A stretch of DNA of 64,000 nt from the NCBI RefSeq assembly GCF_943181405.1, contig NZ_CALPBY010000007.1, positions 1 through 64,000 of the forward strand. Direction: 5' to 3'. Of the stretch, positions 49,842 through 59,039 are shown one piece after another. The notes under the pieces are model-generated. The model was not told where the DNA came from. It worked only from the letters and a program-made list of their open reading frames with translations, and did not search any database. The position numbers were made by a program, and so were the translations under genes. The DNA is from Cellulosimicrobium sp. Marseille-Q4280 (GTDB lineage Bacteria > Actinomycetota > Actinomycetes > Actinomycetales > Cellulomonadaceae). How positions within the stretch are numbered: the first letter of the stretch is position 1; the number at the start of each line of letters is the position of its first letter.

Positions 49842-52541
49842 ATGGCTTCACTCTTCGAGAATCTCCCGCTGCCCGGCCTCGACACGCTGTTCGACGGCCC
49901 GCGCGTCGACCACGGCGGCGAGTCCCGCCTCCCGCGGACGACCCCGCGCTGGACCGACGACCCGGCCGTGCCCGACGGCGGGGGGTCACCCGTGCCGGGC
50001 CCGGGGCGGGCCGGCAACCCCGACGACCCCGCGTCGTCGGGCCCGGTGCCCGGTGCCGCGGAGGGAACGGGGGAGCGGCGCGGACGGTACGCGCACATCG
50101 ACCCCGACGCGCTGCTCGACGGCATGAACCCCCAGCAGCGCGAGGCGGTCGTGCACGCCGGTGGGCCGCTGCTCATCGTGGCCGGCGCCGGGTCCGGCAA
50201 GACGCGCGTCCTCACGCACCGCATCGCGTTCCTCCTCGCGACGGGTCGCGCCCGCTCCGGGCAGATCCTCGCGATCACGTTCACCAACAAGGCCGCGGCC
50301 GAGATGCGCGAGCGCGTCGAGACGCTCGTCGGGCCGGCCGCGCGGAACATGTGGGTCTCCACGTTCCACTCCGCGTGCACGCGCATCCTGCGGCGCGAGG
50401 CGAAGACGCTCGGGCTGCGGTCGAGCTTCTCCATCTACGACGCCGCGGACTCCCAGCGGCTCATCACGCTCGTCACGCGCGAGCTCGACCTCGACCCGAA
50501 GAAGTACCCCGCGCGGTCGCTCGCGAACAAGATCTCCGACCTGAAGAACGAGCTCATCGACCCGGAGACGTACGCGCGCGAGTCCGGCGCCCACGCGACA
50601 GCCGACGGTCTCGGTGCCCGCGGTGCGAACGTGCCCGAGTTCGACCAGGTCCTCGCCGACGTCTACACCCGCTACCAGGCGCGTCTCGTCGCGGCGAGCG
50701 CGCTCGACTTCGACGACATCATCATGACCACGGTCAACCTGCTCCAGGCGTTCCCGGCCGTGGCCGAGCACTACCGCCGCCGGTTCCGCCACGTGCTCGT
50801 CGACGAGTACCAGGACACCAACCACGCGCAGTACGTCCTCGTGCGCGAGCTCGCGGGCGTGGGCGAGGACTCGGCCGCGACGGACCCTGCGACGAGCGGC
50901 ACGGGCGAGGCCCAGGTGCCCGCCCTGGACCCTGCCGAGCTCACCGTCGTCGGCGACGCCGACCAGTCGATCTACGCCTTCCGCGGCGCGACGATCCGCA
51001 ACATCCTCGAGTTCGAGGCCGACTACCCCGACGCGCGCACGATCCTGCTCGAGCAGAACTACCGCTCGACGCAGAACATCCTCTCCGCGGCCAACGCCGT
51101 CATCTCGCGCAACCCCGACCGCAAGCCCAAGCGTCTGTGGACCGACTCCGGCGCCGGCGCGAAGGTCATCGGCTACGTCGCGGACAACGAGCACGAGGAG
51201 GCGCGGTTCGTCGCCGAGGAGATCGACCGCCTCGGCGACACCGACGGCGTGCGGCCCGGCGACGTCGCCGTGTTCTACCGCACCAACGCCCAGTCCCGCG
51301 CGCTCGAGGAGGTGCTCATCCGCGTCGGCCTGCCGTACAAGGTCGTCGGCGGCACGCGCTTCTACGAGCGACGCGAGGTCAAGGACGCCGTCGCGTACCT
51401 GCGGGCCATCGACAACCTCGACGACGACGTCAACCTGCGCCGCGTCCTCAACACCCCCAAGCGCGGCCTCGGCGACCGGGCCGAGGGCGCCGTCGCGGCG
51501 CTCGCGGACCGCGAGCGGATCTCGTTCGGCGCCGCGCTCGACCGGATCGACGAGATCCCGGGCCTGACCAACCGCACGCTCAACCCGCTGCGCGGCTTCG
51601 TCGAGCTGATGGCCGGGCTGCGCGAGCTCGCCGACTCCGGCGCGACGCCGTCAGACGTGCTCGGGGCCGTCCTCGACCGCACGGGCTACCTCGCCGAGCT
51701 GCGCGCGAGCGACGACCCGCAGGACGCGACGCGCGTCGAGAACCTCGCCGAGCTGCACGCGGTCGCGACCGAGTTCACCGAGCTCGAGCCCGAGGGCACG
51801 CTGTCCGACTTCCTCGAGCGCGTCTCGCTCGTCGCCGACGCCGACCAGATCCCCGCCGACGACGTCGCGGACGGCGACGAGGGCACGGCCGAGGAGAAGG
51901 TCGACCCCGGGGTCGTCACGCTCATGACCCTGCACACCGCCAAGGGCCTCGAGTTCCCCGTCGTGTTCCTCACCGGCATGGAGGACGGGACGTTCCCGCA
52001 CATGCGGTCCCTGCACGACGACGCCGAGCTCTCCGAGGAGCGCCGCCTCGCCTACGTGGGCATCACCCGCGCGCGCGAGCGGCTCTACGTCTCGCGCTCG
52101 GCCGTCCGGTCCGCGTGGGGCATGGCGAACGAGTTCCCGCCGAGCCGGTTCCTCGAGGAGATCCCGGAGGAGCTGTGGGACTGGCGGCGCCGGGAGTCGT
52201 CGATGGCCACGCTGCGCGCCGGGGGTTCCGTGTGGGGTCGTGGGTCCGGCTCCGGGTCGTGGTCCGGGGGTCGGTCCGGGTACGGGTCGCGGTCCGGGTC
52301 GCCCGGCCGCGCGTCCCGGGGGAGCGCGTCCGGGGGTGCGACGTTCGGGTCGGCGACGCCGCGGCAGGACACCGACATCCCGAACCTGTCGCTGGGGGAC
52401 AAGGTGACTCACGACGCCTACGGGCTCGGGACGGTCGTGGCGCTCGAGGGGGCCGGGCCGAACGCCGTCGCGAAGATCGACTTCGGGGCGGACGGGACGA
52501 AGCGGTTGTTGCTGCGCTACTCGCCGGTCACGAAGCTCTGA
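49842..52541 (+). CDS. pcrA: ATP-dependent DNA helicase PcrA/UvrD
   Basis: Superfamily 1A 3'-5' helicase (899 aa) for repair and clearing of replication or transcription blocks. Motifs in order: Q-motif GMNPQQREAV, Walker A AGAGSGKT, Ia ITFTNKAAAEMRER, II VDEYQDTN, III GDADQSIYAFRGA, IV EQNYRSTQNIL, V MTLHTAKGLEFPVVFLTGME, VI YVGITRARERLYV. An N-terminal extension of about 85 disordered residues and a Gly/Ser/Arg-rich linker (about 790-830) lead to a C-terminal Tudor-like domain (GDKVTHDAYGLGTVVALEG), the RNA-polymerase-binding module of PcrA. TACGCT (49827-49832) is a likely -10. Confidence 0.95.
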   Translation: MASLFENLPLPGLDTLFDGPRVDHGGESRLPRTTPRWTDDPAVPDGGGSPVPGPGRAGNPDDPASSGPVPGAAEGTGERRGRYAHIDPDALLDGMNPQQREAVVHAGGPLLIVAGAGSGKTRVLTHRIAFLLATGRARSGQILAITFTNKAAAEMRERVETLVGPAARNMWVSTFHSACTRILRREAKTLGLRSSFSIYDAADSQRLITLVTRELDLDPKKYPARSLANKISDLKNELIDPETYARESGAHATADGLGARGANVPEFDQVLADVYTRYQARLVAASALDFDDIIMTTVNLLQAFPAVAEHYRRRFRHVLVDEYQDTNHAQYVLVRELAGVGEDSAATDPATSGTGEAQVPALDPAELTVVGDADQSIYAFRGATIRNILEFEADYPDARTILLEQNYRSTQNILSAANAVISRNPDRKPKRLWTDSGAGAKVIGYVADNEHEEARFVAEEIDRLGDTDGVRPGDVAVFYRTNAQSRALEEVLIRVGLPYKVVGGTRFYERREVKDAVAYLRAIDNLDDDVNLRRVLNTPKRGLGDRAEGAVAALADRERISFGAALDRIDEIPGLTNRTLNPLRGFVELMAGLRELADSGATPSDVLGAVLDRTGYLAELRASDDPQDATRVENLAELHAVATEFTELEPEGTLSDFLERVSLVADADQIPADDVADGDEGTAEEKVDPGVVTLMTLHTAKGLEFPVVFLTGMEDGTFPHMRSLHDDAELSEERRLAYVGITRARERLYVSRSAVRSAWGMANEFPPSRFLEEIPEELWDWRRRESSMATLRAGGSVWGRGSGSGSWSGGRSGYGSRSGSPGRASRGSASGGATFGSATPRQDTDIPNLSLGDKVTHDAYGLGTVVALEGAGPNAVAKIDFGADGTKRLLLRYSPVTKL

Positions 52542-52631
52542 GCGCCTGCCCGGGTCTTCGGCGACGCGGGCCGCGGAGGGTGCCCGGTCGGGTCGACACC
52601 CGGCGGCGAGAGCGACGCGCTGGCGACGTCG

Positions 52632-53204
52632 TCAGGACGCGGCGCGGCCGCGGTCGCCCGACGACCCCTGTCCGGTGAGCACCGCACGCAGGGCGGCGGG
52701 GTCGGAGCCCCTCTCCGCGAGGGCAGCGACGAGGGTGCGACAGGCAGACGTGTCCTCGTCGTGCAGGAGCGCGAGCAGCACGTGCCCCGAGTCGATCGCG
52801 GGTGCGCGCAGGGCGAGCGCCTCGCGCAGCGAGCGCTCGAGCACCTTCGCGGCCTCGTTCGTGAACGTGAGGTGCCCCCGGCGCCGTCTCCGGCCCGCAC
52901 GCTCGAGCGCGCCCGTGCCGAAGGCGGCGTCGGTCCTGGCGCGCACGGCGTCGAGGTCGATGCCCAGCGCGGCGAGCGCGTCGCCGTCGAAGGCGTCCGC
53001 AGACTCGGTCGCCGTGGCCAGGCGGTCCAGCGCCGGTGCCGTCAGTCCGACCGCGTCGAGCCCGCGGACGGCCGCGCCGTCTTCCTGCTCGGACACGGCG
53101 AGCAGCAGGTGCACCGCCTCGATCGACCCTGCACCGCGACGCCGCGCGACCTCCTGCGCACCGATGACGGCCGCGCGGGCGTCGGACGAGAAGCGTTCGA
53201 ACAT
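52632..53204 (-). CDS. Clp N-domain protein without ATPase (ClpC2-like)
   Basis: A 190-aa protein made of one double Clp_N domain: MFERFSSDARAAVIGAQEVARRRGAGSIEAVHLLLAV, then FTNEAAKVLERSLREALALRAPAIDSGHVLLALLHDED. There is no Walker motif. In ClpC the N-domain binds adaptors, phosphoarginine and antibiotics such as cyclomarin. Mycobacterial ClpC2 is a stand-alone Clp_N protein with an N-terminal DNA-binding part that titrates such drugs and represses its own gene. Here the two parts are separate genes: GGAGG inside the end of the HTH gene serves ATG 53204, which overlaps the HTH stop (TGATG). ATG 53207 is the alternative. Confidence 0.8.
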   Translation of the reverse strand: MFERFSSDARAAVIGAQEVARRRGAGSIEAVHLLLAVSEQEDGAAVRGLDAVGLTAPALDRLATATESADAFDGDALAALGIDLDAVRARTDAAFGTGALERAGRRRRRGHLTFTNEAAKVLERSLREALALRAPAIDSGHVLLALLHDEDTSACRTLVAALAERGSDPAALRAVLTGQGSSGDRGRAAS

Positions 53205-53422
53205 CATGACCTCCGGTTGCGGGGTGTGCCGTGCTTCTTGTGGACGGCCTGCCGGCTCACGCCGAGACGCTCGGCGATCTCCTGCCACGACCAGCCGAGC
53301 GCCCGGGCGTTCTCCACCTGCAGCACCTCGAGCCGCTCGGCGAGGGTGCGGAGCGAGCGCACGGCGCGCAGTCCCACGTCCGGGTCCGTGCTGCTGGCGG
53401 CGTCCATGTCGACGGGATCCAT
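53204..53422 (-). CDS. Small helix-turn-helix protein, partner of the Clp_N protein
   Basis: A 72-aa basic protein with a C-terminal helix-turn-helix (ALGWSWQEIAERLGVSRQAVHKKHG) after an amphipathic helix (AVRSLRTLAERLEVLQVENAR) that could dimerise it. The ATG at 53422 lies six bases after TAGATT, giving a leaderless mRNA. Two matching dyads cover its -10 and -35, so it very probably represses itself and the Clp_N gene. HTH plus Clp_N together equal the size and order of a fused ClpC2. Confidence 0.8.
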   Translation of the reverse strand: MDPVDMDAASSTDPDVGLRAVRSLRTLAERLEVLQVENARALGWSWQEIAERLGVSRQAVHKKHGTPRNRRS

Positions 53423-53425
53423 GCC

Positions 53426-53468
53426 GTCAATCTAGGTTGACGCACACGAGGTGTCAACTTGCGTTGAC
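53426..53468 (-). promoter_or_regulatory. Promoter with two GTCAAY-N4-GTTGAC operators
   Basis: The minus-strand promoter is near consensus: TTGACA (53457-53452), 17-base spacer, TAGATT (53434-53429), six bases to ATG 53422. O1, GTCAATCTAGGTTGAC (53426-53441), covers the -10. O2, GTCAACTTGCGTTGAC (53453-53468), covers the -35. Both are 16-bp dyads of one pattern, with starts 27 bp apart. Confidence 0.8.
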
Positions 53469-53515
53469 GCCCGTTCCGCGCCGCGGACGCCGACGGCGCG
53501 TCCGTCGCTCACCGC

Positions 53516-53610
53516 TAAGGTCGTCCGGGCCGTACGCGGCCGGGGTTGCCGGACGGGCCGGCACGAGAGCCGCGGGCGGCACGAGAGCCGCGGGACGACG
53601 AGGGGAACCC
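53516..53610 (+). promoter_or_regulatory. Promoter and leader of the OmpA-like lipoprotein gene
   Basis: TAAGGT (53516-53521) is a likely -10. The leader contains a 17-bp direct repeat GGCACGAGAGCCGCGGG (53560-53576 and 53578-53594) directly before the ribosome site GAGGGGA. Confidence 0.45.
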
Positions 53611-55242
53611 ATGACGAGCACCGACCACGGACGTGACGACCGCGCACGAGGCGACCAGGGACGGGTCGTCCCGGCCCGACGAGGGTTGCGCCGCGCGCAC
53701 GTGGCGGTGGCCGCCGCGCTGGCGGCGGCGTTCCTCGCCGCCTGCTCGCAGGGCGCCGCCGAGGCTCCTGCCGAGCCGTCGGCCACGGAGCGCCCCGTGC
53801 TCTCGACCGATCCCGCACCCGTCGTCGTGCCCGTGAACCTGTACGGGGCCGAGGCGGACGTGCGGGTCGGTCCCGTCGCCGTGCACGGCGATCTCGCCGT
53901 CCTGCGAGTCGAGGTCGAGGGCACCGCCGGCGAGAGCACGGTCATGCTGGGCTACGAGCTCGCCAACCGCACGCTGAGCCAGGACGAGTCGTTCTCCGGC
54001 GTCCGGCTCGTCGACCTCGACACGGGCGTCGTCCGGGAGGCCGCGCACACCGCCTCCGGTGAGCCCGTCGGCCTCCTCGAGGGCGGCTGGCAGCTCGGTG
54101 CCGGGAAGGAGCCGAGCGTGGGCTACGTCGCGTTCGACCCGCCGACCACCGCGACCACGTCCGTCCTGGTCCCGTCCGTCGGGCTGGTCGAGGACGTGCC
54201 GGTGGTCGAGGCCGACGACGCAGGCGGGCTGACCGTCGCCCCGACCGAGCTGGACGGGGGGCAGGGCGCCGACGTCGTCGCGCCCGTCGCGTTCCTCGAG
54301 TCCTACAGCACACAGGCCTCCGGCGCCGTCCGCACGCGTCAGGACGAGGAGACGGTGACGATGGCCGTCGACTCGGACGTCCTCTTCGCGGTCGACTCCG
54401 CCGACCTCGGCGCGGGTGCCGACGACGCCCTGGGTGTCGTCGCCGAGCAGGTGGCGCTCGCCGAGGGCGGCGAGCTCGTCGTCGTCGGCCACACCGACGA
54501 CGTGGGCGACGAGGCGGCGAACCAGGAGCTCTCCGAGCGTCGCGCACAGGCCGTCGCGGACCGTCTGTCGACGCTCGCCGACCTCGGTGCCCTCGACGTC
54601 CTCGTCGAGGGCCGGGGCGAGAGCGACCCGGTCGCCGAGCAGGCCTCGGAGGAGGCCCGTGCGCTCAACCGGCGCGTGACCGTCGAGTTCACGCCCGAGG
54701 CGCCCGAGCCCAGCGCGCTCCCCGAGGAACCGCAGCCCGGGGCCGCTCCCGCCGCCTCGGGCCCGACCGTCGACGGGCTCGGTGCGGCCACCCTCGACCA
54801 CCCGGACGGTCTCGGCGCGACGCACCGGCTCGACGTCGAGCTCGTCGACGTGCGCCGCGTGGGCGGCTACCTCGTGGGGGACCTCAGGGTCAGCAACGTC
54901 GGCACCGAGCACGCCTCGCTGGTGTCGGTGCTCGGGTCGACGTACGACGGGCGCGGCGACCTCACCGGCAACCACCTCGGTGCCGGCAACGTCACGCTCC
55001 TCGACGGCGGCACGCGCGTCTACCCGGCGGACTACCTCGTCGACCCCACGCTGTACACGGACGTGGTGCGCAACCCGCTCGCCGAGGCCATCGTGGGCTC
55101 TCTCGACCCGGGCCTCGGCACCGCGGTCACCGTCGTGTGGCCCGACACGGGTGCGGACGTCGTGGTGGTCGACGTGCCGGACGCCACCGCGACCGACGGC
55201 AGCTCGCCCGTGCGGTTCGACGAGGTCCCCGTCACGGGCTGA
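53611..55242 (+). CDS. OmpA-domain lipoprotein
   Basis: A 543-aa predicted lipoprotein: charged N-terminus, hydrophobic stretch and lipobox LAAC (VAAALAAAFLAACSQG), so the mature protein is anchored by Cys about 45. A middle region of unknown fold (about 70-240) is followed by an OmpA-like peptidoglycan-binding domain (DVLFAVDSADLGAGADDAL...VVVGHTDDVGDEAANQELSERRAQAVADRL, ending ALNRRVTVEF), then another beta-rich region of about 190 residues. OmpA domains in Gram-positive bacteria tie membrane proteins to peptidoglycan. The exact role is unknown. Confidence 0.8.
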   Translation: MTSTDHGRDDRARGDQGRVVPARRGLRRAHVAVAAALAAAFLAACSQGAAEAPAEPSATERPVLSTDPAPVVVPVNLYGAEADVRVGPVAVHGDLAVLRVEVEGTAGESTVMLGYELANRTLSQDESFSGVRLVDLDTGVVREAAHTASGEPVGLLEGGWQLGAGKEPSVGYVAFDPPTTATTSVLVPSVGLVEDVPVVEADDAGGLTVAPTELDGGQGADVVAPVAFLESYSTQASGAVRTRQDEETVTMAVDSDVLFAVDSADLGAGADDALGVVAEQVALAEGGELVVVGHTDDVGDEAANQELSERRAQAVADRLSTLADLGALDVLVEGRGESDPVAEQASEEARALNRRVTVEFTPEAPEPSALPEEPQPGAAPAASGPTVDGLGAATLDHPDGLGATHRLDVELVDVRRVGGYLVGDLRVSNVGTEHASLVSVLGSTYDGRGDLTGNHLGAGNVTLLDGGTRVYPADYLVDPTLYTDVVRNPLAEAIVGSLDPGLGTAVTVVWPDTGADVVVVDVPDATATDGSSPVRFDEVPVTG

Positions 55243-55356
55243 CCGGACGAGCGGTGCGCGCTGGCCCGGCCCGCGGCCCGCCCGACGTGACCAACGGAAC
55301 AGCGGCGGTCGAGCACCGTTCGCCTGGCCCGGATAGGTGCCGTCGCCCGCGAGGGC

Positions 55357-55391
55357 TACCCTGTACGGGGATGTCTTGATGTCGAGACATC
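55357..55391 (+). promoter_or_regulatory. sucCD promoter with dyad at the transcription start
   Basis: TACCCT (55357-55362) is a likely -10. GATGTCT (55370-55376) and AGACATC (55385-55391) form a perfect 7-bp dyad beginning where transcription should start, so it could be an operator or a hairpin at the mRNA 5' end. The leader to GTG 55435 is about 65 bases. Confidence 0.5.
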
Positions 55392-55434
55392 GGTCATGCC
55401 GCACACGGCGCATCAGACGGAAGGACGCAGCAGG

Positions 55435-56613
55435 GTGGACCTGTTCGAATACCAGGCGCGTGACATCTTCGAGAAGCACGGCGTGCCCGTGCTGGGCGGC
55501 GTCGTCGCGACGACCCCCGACGAGGCCCGGGCGGGCGCCGAGCAGCTCGGCGGGGGCACCGTGGTCGTCAAGGCCCAGGTGAAGACCGGCGGCCGCGGCA
55601 AGGCGGGCGGCGTCAAGCTCGCCCACTCGCCCGAGGAGGCGGCCGAGAAGGCGTCCGAGATCCTCGGCATGGACATCAAGGGCCACACGGTCCACCGCGT
55701 GATGATCGCCGCGGGCGCGCGCATCGCGGAGGAGTACTACTTCTCCGTCCTGCTCGACCGGTCGAACCGCTCCTACCTCGCGATGGCGAGCGTCGAGGGC
55801 GGCATGGAGATCGAGCAGCTCGCGGTCGAGCGTCCCGAGGCGCTCGCGCGCGTCGCCGTCGACCCGACAGTCGGGATCGACGCGGCGAAGGCCGCGGAGA
55901 TCGTCGAGGCGGCCGGTTTCGCCGCAGACGTCAAGGAGGCGGTCGCCGAGACGATCCAGAAGCTCTGGACGGTCTACCAGGCCGAGGACGCGACGCTCGT
56001 CGAGGTCAACCCGCTCGTCAAGACCGAGGACGGCCAGGTCGTCGCGCTCGACGGCAAGGTCACGCTCGACGAGAACGCCGGGTTCCGCCACGCGGACCAC
56101 GCCGCGCTCGAGGACAAGGCCGCGGCGGACCCGCTCGAGGCGAAGGCCAAGGAGAACGACCTCAACTACGTCAAGCTCGACGGCGAGGTCGGCATCATCG
56201 GCAACGGCGCAGGGCTCGTCATGAGCACGCTCGACGTCGTCGCGTACGCCGGCGAGGCGCACGGCGGCGTGAAGCCCGCCAACTTCCTCGACATCGGCGG
56301 CGGCGCGTCCGCGGCCGTCATGGCCGCGGGTCTCGACGTCATCCTCAACGACCCGCAGGTCAAGAGCGTGCTCGTCAACGTCTTCGGCGGCATCACCGCG
56401 TGCGACGAGGTCGCCAACGGCATCGTCCAGGCGCTCGCCATCCTCGGCGACGAGGCGAACAAGCCGCTCGTCGTCCGCCTCGACGGCAACAACGTCGAGG
56501 AGGGACGTCGCATCCTCGCGGAGGCGAACCACCCGCTCGTGACGCTGGCCGAGACGATGGACGGCGGCGCGGACCGGGCTGCTGAGCTCGCCGCCGCCTC
56601 CACCGCCGCCTGA
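55435..56613 (+). CDS. sucC: Succinyl-CoA synthetase beta subunit
   Basis: SucC (392 aa) forms with SucD the TCA-cycle enzyme that makes ATP or GTP from succinyl-CoA. The ATP-grasp part begins [18 protein letters not shown] and has [19 protein letters not shown]; the C-terminal CoA-ligase part shows [11 protein letters not shown] and [12 protein letters not shown]. The start is GTG 55435 after GGAAGGA. sucD follows after 38 bases. Confidence 0.95.
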   Translation: MDLFEYQARDIFEKHGVPVLGGVVATTPDEARAGAEQLGGGTVVVKAQVKTGGRGKAGGVKLAHSPEEAAEKASEILGMDIKGHTVHRVMIAAGARIAEEYYFSVLLDRSNRSYLAMASVEGGMEIEQLAVERPEALARVAVDPTVGIDAAKAAEIVEAAGFAADVKEAVAETIQKLWTVYQAEDATLVEVNPLVKTEDGQVVALDGKVTLDENAGFRHADHAALEDKAAADPLEAKAKENDLNYVKLDGEVGIIGNGAGLVMSTLDVVAYAGEAHGGVKPANFLDIGGGASAAVMAAGLDVILNDPQVKSVLVNVFGGITACDEVANGIVQALAILGDEANKPLVVRLDGNNVEEGRRILAEANHPLVTLAETMDGGADRAAELAAASTAA

Positions 56614-56651
56614 GCCCGCCCGAGACGACCCGAGAGAGAACAGACACAGAC

Positions 56652-57530
56652 ATGGCAATCTTCATCAACGAGGACTCCAAGGTCATCGTCCAGGGCATGA
56701 CCGGCTCGGAGGGCATGAAGCACACGACGCGCATGCTCGCGTCGGGCACGAACGTCGTCGGCGGCGTGAACCCCCGCAAGGCGGGCCAGAGCGTCGAGTT
56801 CCCCGGTGACGTGACCGTCCCGGTGTTCGGCTCCGTCGCGGAGGCGATGAAGCAGACCGGCGCGGACGTGTCGGTCATCTTCGTGCCGCCGGCGTTCACG
56901 AAGGCCGCCGTCGTCGAGGCGATCGACGCGCGCATGCCGCTCACGGTGATCATCACCGAGGGCGTCCCCGTCGCGGACTCCGCCGAGTTCTTCACGCTCG
57001 CGCAGCAGGCCGGCGTGCGCCTCATCGGCCCGAACTGCCCCGGCATCATCAGCCCCGGGAAGTCGAACGTCGGCATCATCCCGGCGAACATCACGGGCCC
57101 CGGCAAGATCGGCCTCGTGTCCAAGTCGGGCACGCTGACCTACCAGATGATGTACGAGCTGCGGGACTTCGGCTTCTCGACGGCCATCGGCATCGGTGGC
57201 GACCCGATCATCGGCACCACGCACATCGACGCGCTCGCCGCGTTCGAGGCGGACCCGGAGACCGAGGCGATCGTCATGATCGGCGAGATCGGCGGCGACG
57301 CCGAGGAGCGTGCCGCGGCCTTCATCCAGGCGAACGTCACGAAGCCGGTCGTCGGCTACGTCGCGGGCTTCACGGCCCCCGAGGGCAAGACGATGGGCCA
57401 CGCGGGCGCCATCGTGTCCGGCTCGTCCGGCACCGCGCAGGCGAAGAAGGAGGCCCTCGAGGCCGCCGGCGTCAAGGTCGGCAAGACGCCGTCCGAGACC
57501 GCCGCGCTCATGCGCGAGATCCTCTCCTGA
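56652..57530 (+). CDS. sucD: Succinyl-CoA synthetase alpha subunit
   Basis: SucD (292 aa) binds CoA and carries the phosphorylated His. The CoA-binding part has [15 protein letters not shown] and [29 protein letters not shown] and [16 protein letters not shown] follow. The active-site His lies in [14 protein letters not shown] perfect terminator hairpin lies 30 bases after the stop, closing the sucCD operon. Confidence 0.95.
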   Translation: MAIFINEDSKVIVQGMTGSEGMKHTTRMLASGTNVVGGVNPRKAGQSVEFPGDVTVPVFGSVAEAMKQTGADVSVIFVPPAFTKAAVVEAIDARMPLTVIITEGVPVADSAEFFTLAQQAGVRLIGPNCPGIISPGKSNVGIIPANITGPGKIGLVSKSGTLTYQMMYELRDFGFSTAIGIGGDPIIGTTHIDALAAFEADPETEAIVMIGEIGGDAEERAAAFIQANVTKPVVGYVAGFTAPEGKTMGHAGAIVSGSSGTAQAKKEALEAAGVKVGKTPSETAALMREILS

Positions 57531-57560
57531 CCCGCGGGGCGCGCTGCGCCCCGACGGTCC

Positions 57561-57599
57561 ACGACGCCCCGCCTCCGCTCGCCGGAGGCGGGGCGTCGT
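57561..57599 (+). terminator. Perfect 17-bp stem terminator of sucCD
   Basis: ACGACGCCCCGCCTCCG (57561-57577) and CGGAGGCGGGGCGTCGT (57583-57599) with a 5-base loop. Confidence 0.8.
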
Positions 57600-57735
57600 C
57601 GTGCCGGGCTCGACCTGCGTGCGGCGTGGGTGCTCCCGCGCTCGAGCAGCGCGGGGGGCCGACGACCCGGCGGGTACGCTGGCGCGCCGGGCCGGTTCAC
57701 CCGATGCACGCGCCCGATCGACGACGATGAGGACC

Positions 57736-59013
57736 ATGAGCACCACCAGCACGACCGGGAGCCGCCCGCGCACCGTGGAGGGCACCGCGCCCCCCGTGCC
57801 GGTCGCTCCGCGCCGCGCGGCCTCCGGGGTCGTCGCGGCGCTCCAGGCCCTCGTCCTGTCGCTCCTCGTGGTCGTCCTTCCCGGGCTGGCAGCCTTCGTC
57901 GCCGCGTCGACCGGGACGCCGTCGGACGGCTGGGGCCAGTCCGTGACCGTCGCCGCGGGCCTGTGGCTGCTCGGGCACGGCGTGCCGCTCGTCGCGAGCG
58001 GAGCGACCGTCACCCTCGTCCCGCTGGGGATCACCGCGCTCGCGCTCTTCTGCTGCTTCGCCTCGGCCCGACGCTCCGCGCACACGACCCTCTCCGCGTG
58101 GGTCGCGGGAACGGTGACCTACGGGGTCGCGACGCTCGGCGTCGCGCTGATCGCCGGGACCACCCCGGTGTGGGGCCTGCCCGTGGCGCTCGTCGGGGGC
58201 GCGCTCGTCGGAGGCGTCGGTCTGGGGGCCGGGATGCTCGTGCGCCCCGACGCCCCGTTCGTCGCAGACCTCGCACACCGGGCCGACGCGTGGCTCCCGC
58301 CGACGGTCCGGCTCGGGCTGCGCGGAGGGCTGCTCGGGGTGAGCCTCCTCGTCGGGGTCTCGGCGATCGTCGTCGGCGCCTGGGTGGTCGCCGGTCGGGC
58401 GACGTCGGGCGACATCGTCACGGGGCTCGCCCCGGGCCCGGTCGGTGGCGTCGTCCTGGCGGTGGCGCAGCTCGCGGTGCTCCCGAACCTCGTGCTGTGG
58501 GCGGCCGCCTGGCTCGTCGGGCCGGGCTTCGAGGTGGGGGAGGGCAGCACCTTCGCGGCGTCCGGTTCGGAACCGGGTGCGCTTCCCGCGATCCCGCTGC
58601 TCGGCGCGCTGCCCGGGGACGACTGGACCAATGCGCTGACGGCCTGGCTCCCCGCGGTGGTCGTCGTGCTCGGGGTCGTGGCCGGCGTCTTCGTCGCGAG
58701 CCGCCTGCCGGAGGTCGCGGGCGACCGGGACGGTGAGGTCCGCTGGTCGGACGTCGCGCTCGCGGCCGGCGGCGTCGCGGCGGCGGCCGGTCTGCTGCTC
58801 GGGGTCGCGGCCTGGCTGGGCAGCGGCGCGGTCGGGCCGGGGCGGTTCGCCGTTGTCGGGACGGACGGCCTCCTCGTGGGCCTGCTCGCCGCGGCCGAGA
58901 TCGGCGGGGGTGCGGCGCTCGCGCTCGTGTGGGCGCGCCTCGACCCGCTCGGGCGTCGTCACGCGGAGCGGGACGAGGACGCCGAGGACGCGGTGCTCGG
59001 CTCCGGCGCCTGA
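57736..59013 (+). CDS. DUF6350 polytopic membrane protein
   Basis: A 425-aa protein with about ten predicted helices (for example VVAALQALVLSLLVVVLPGLAAFVA and LVPLGITALALFCCF) and an acidic C-terminus. This family lies between sucCD and purN-purH in many actinobacteria and is sometimes called cell-division protein PerM-like; no activity can be read from sequence. TACGCT (57675-57680) is a likely -10. GAGGA supports ATG 57736; ATG 57727 is three codons upstream. Confidence 0.75.
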   Translation: MSTTSTTGSRPRTVEGTAPPVPVAPRRAASGVVAALQALVLSLLVVVLPGLAAFVAASTGTPSDGWGQSVTVAAGLWLLGHGVPLVASGATVTLVPLGITALALFCCFASARRSAHTTLSAWVAGTVTYGVATLGVALIAGTTPVWGLPVALVGGALVGGVGLGAGMLVRPDAPFVADLAHRADAWLPPTVRLGLRGGLLGVSLLVGVSAIVVGAWVVAGRATSGDIVTGLAPGPVGGVVLAVAQLAVLPNLVLWAAAWLVGPGFEVGEGSTFAASGSEPGALPAIPLLGALPGDDWTNALTAWLPAVVVVLGVVAGVFVASRLPEVAGDRDGEVRWSDVALAAGGVAAAAGLLLGVAAWLGSGAVGPGRFAVVGTDGLLVGLLAAAEIGGGAALALVWARLDPLGRRHAERDEDAEDAVLGSGA

Positions 59014-59039
59014 GCCCGCGGCCCGCGCCGGGGCGCGCG

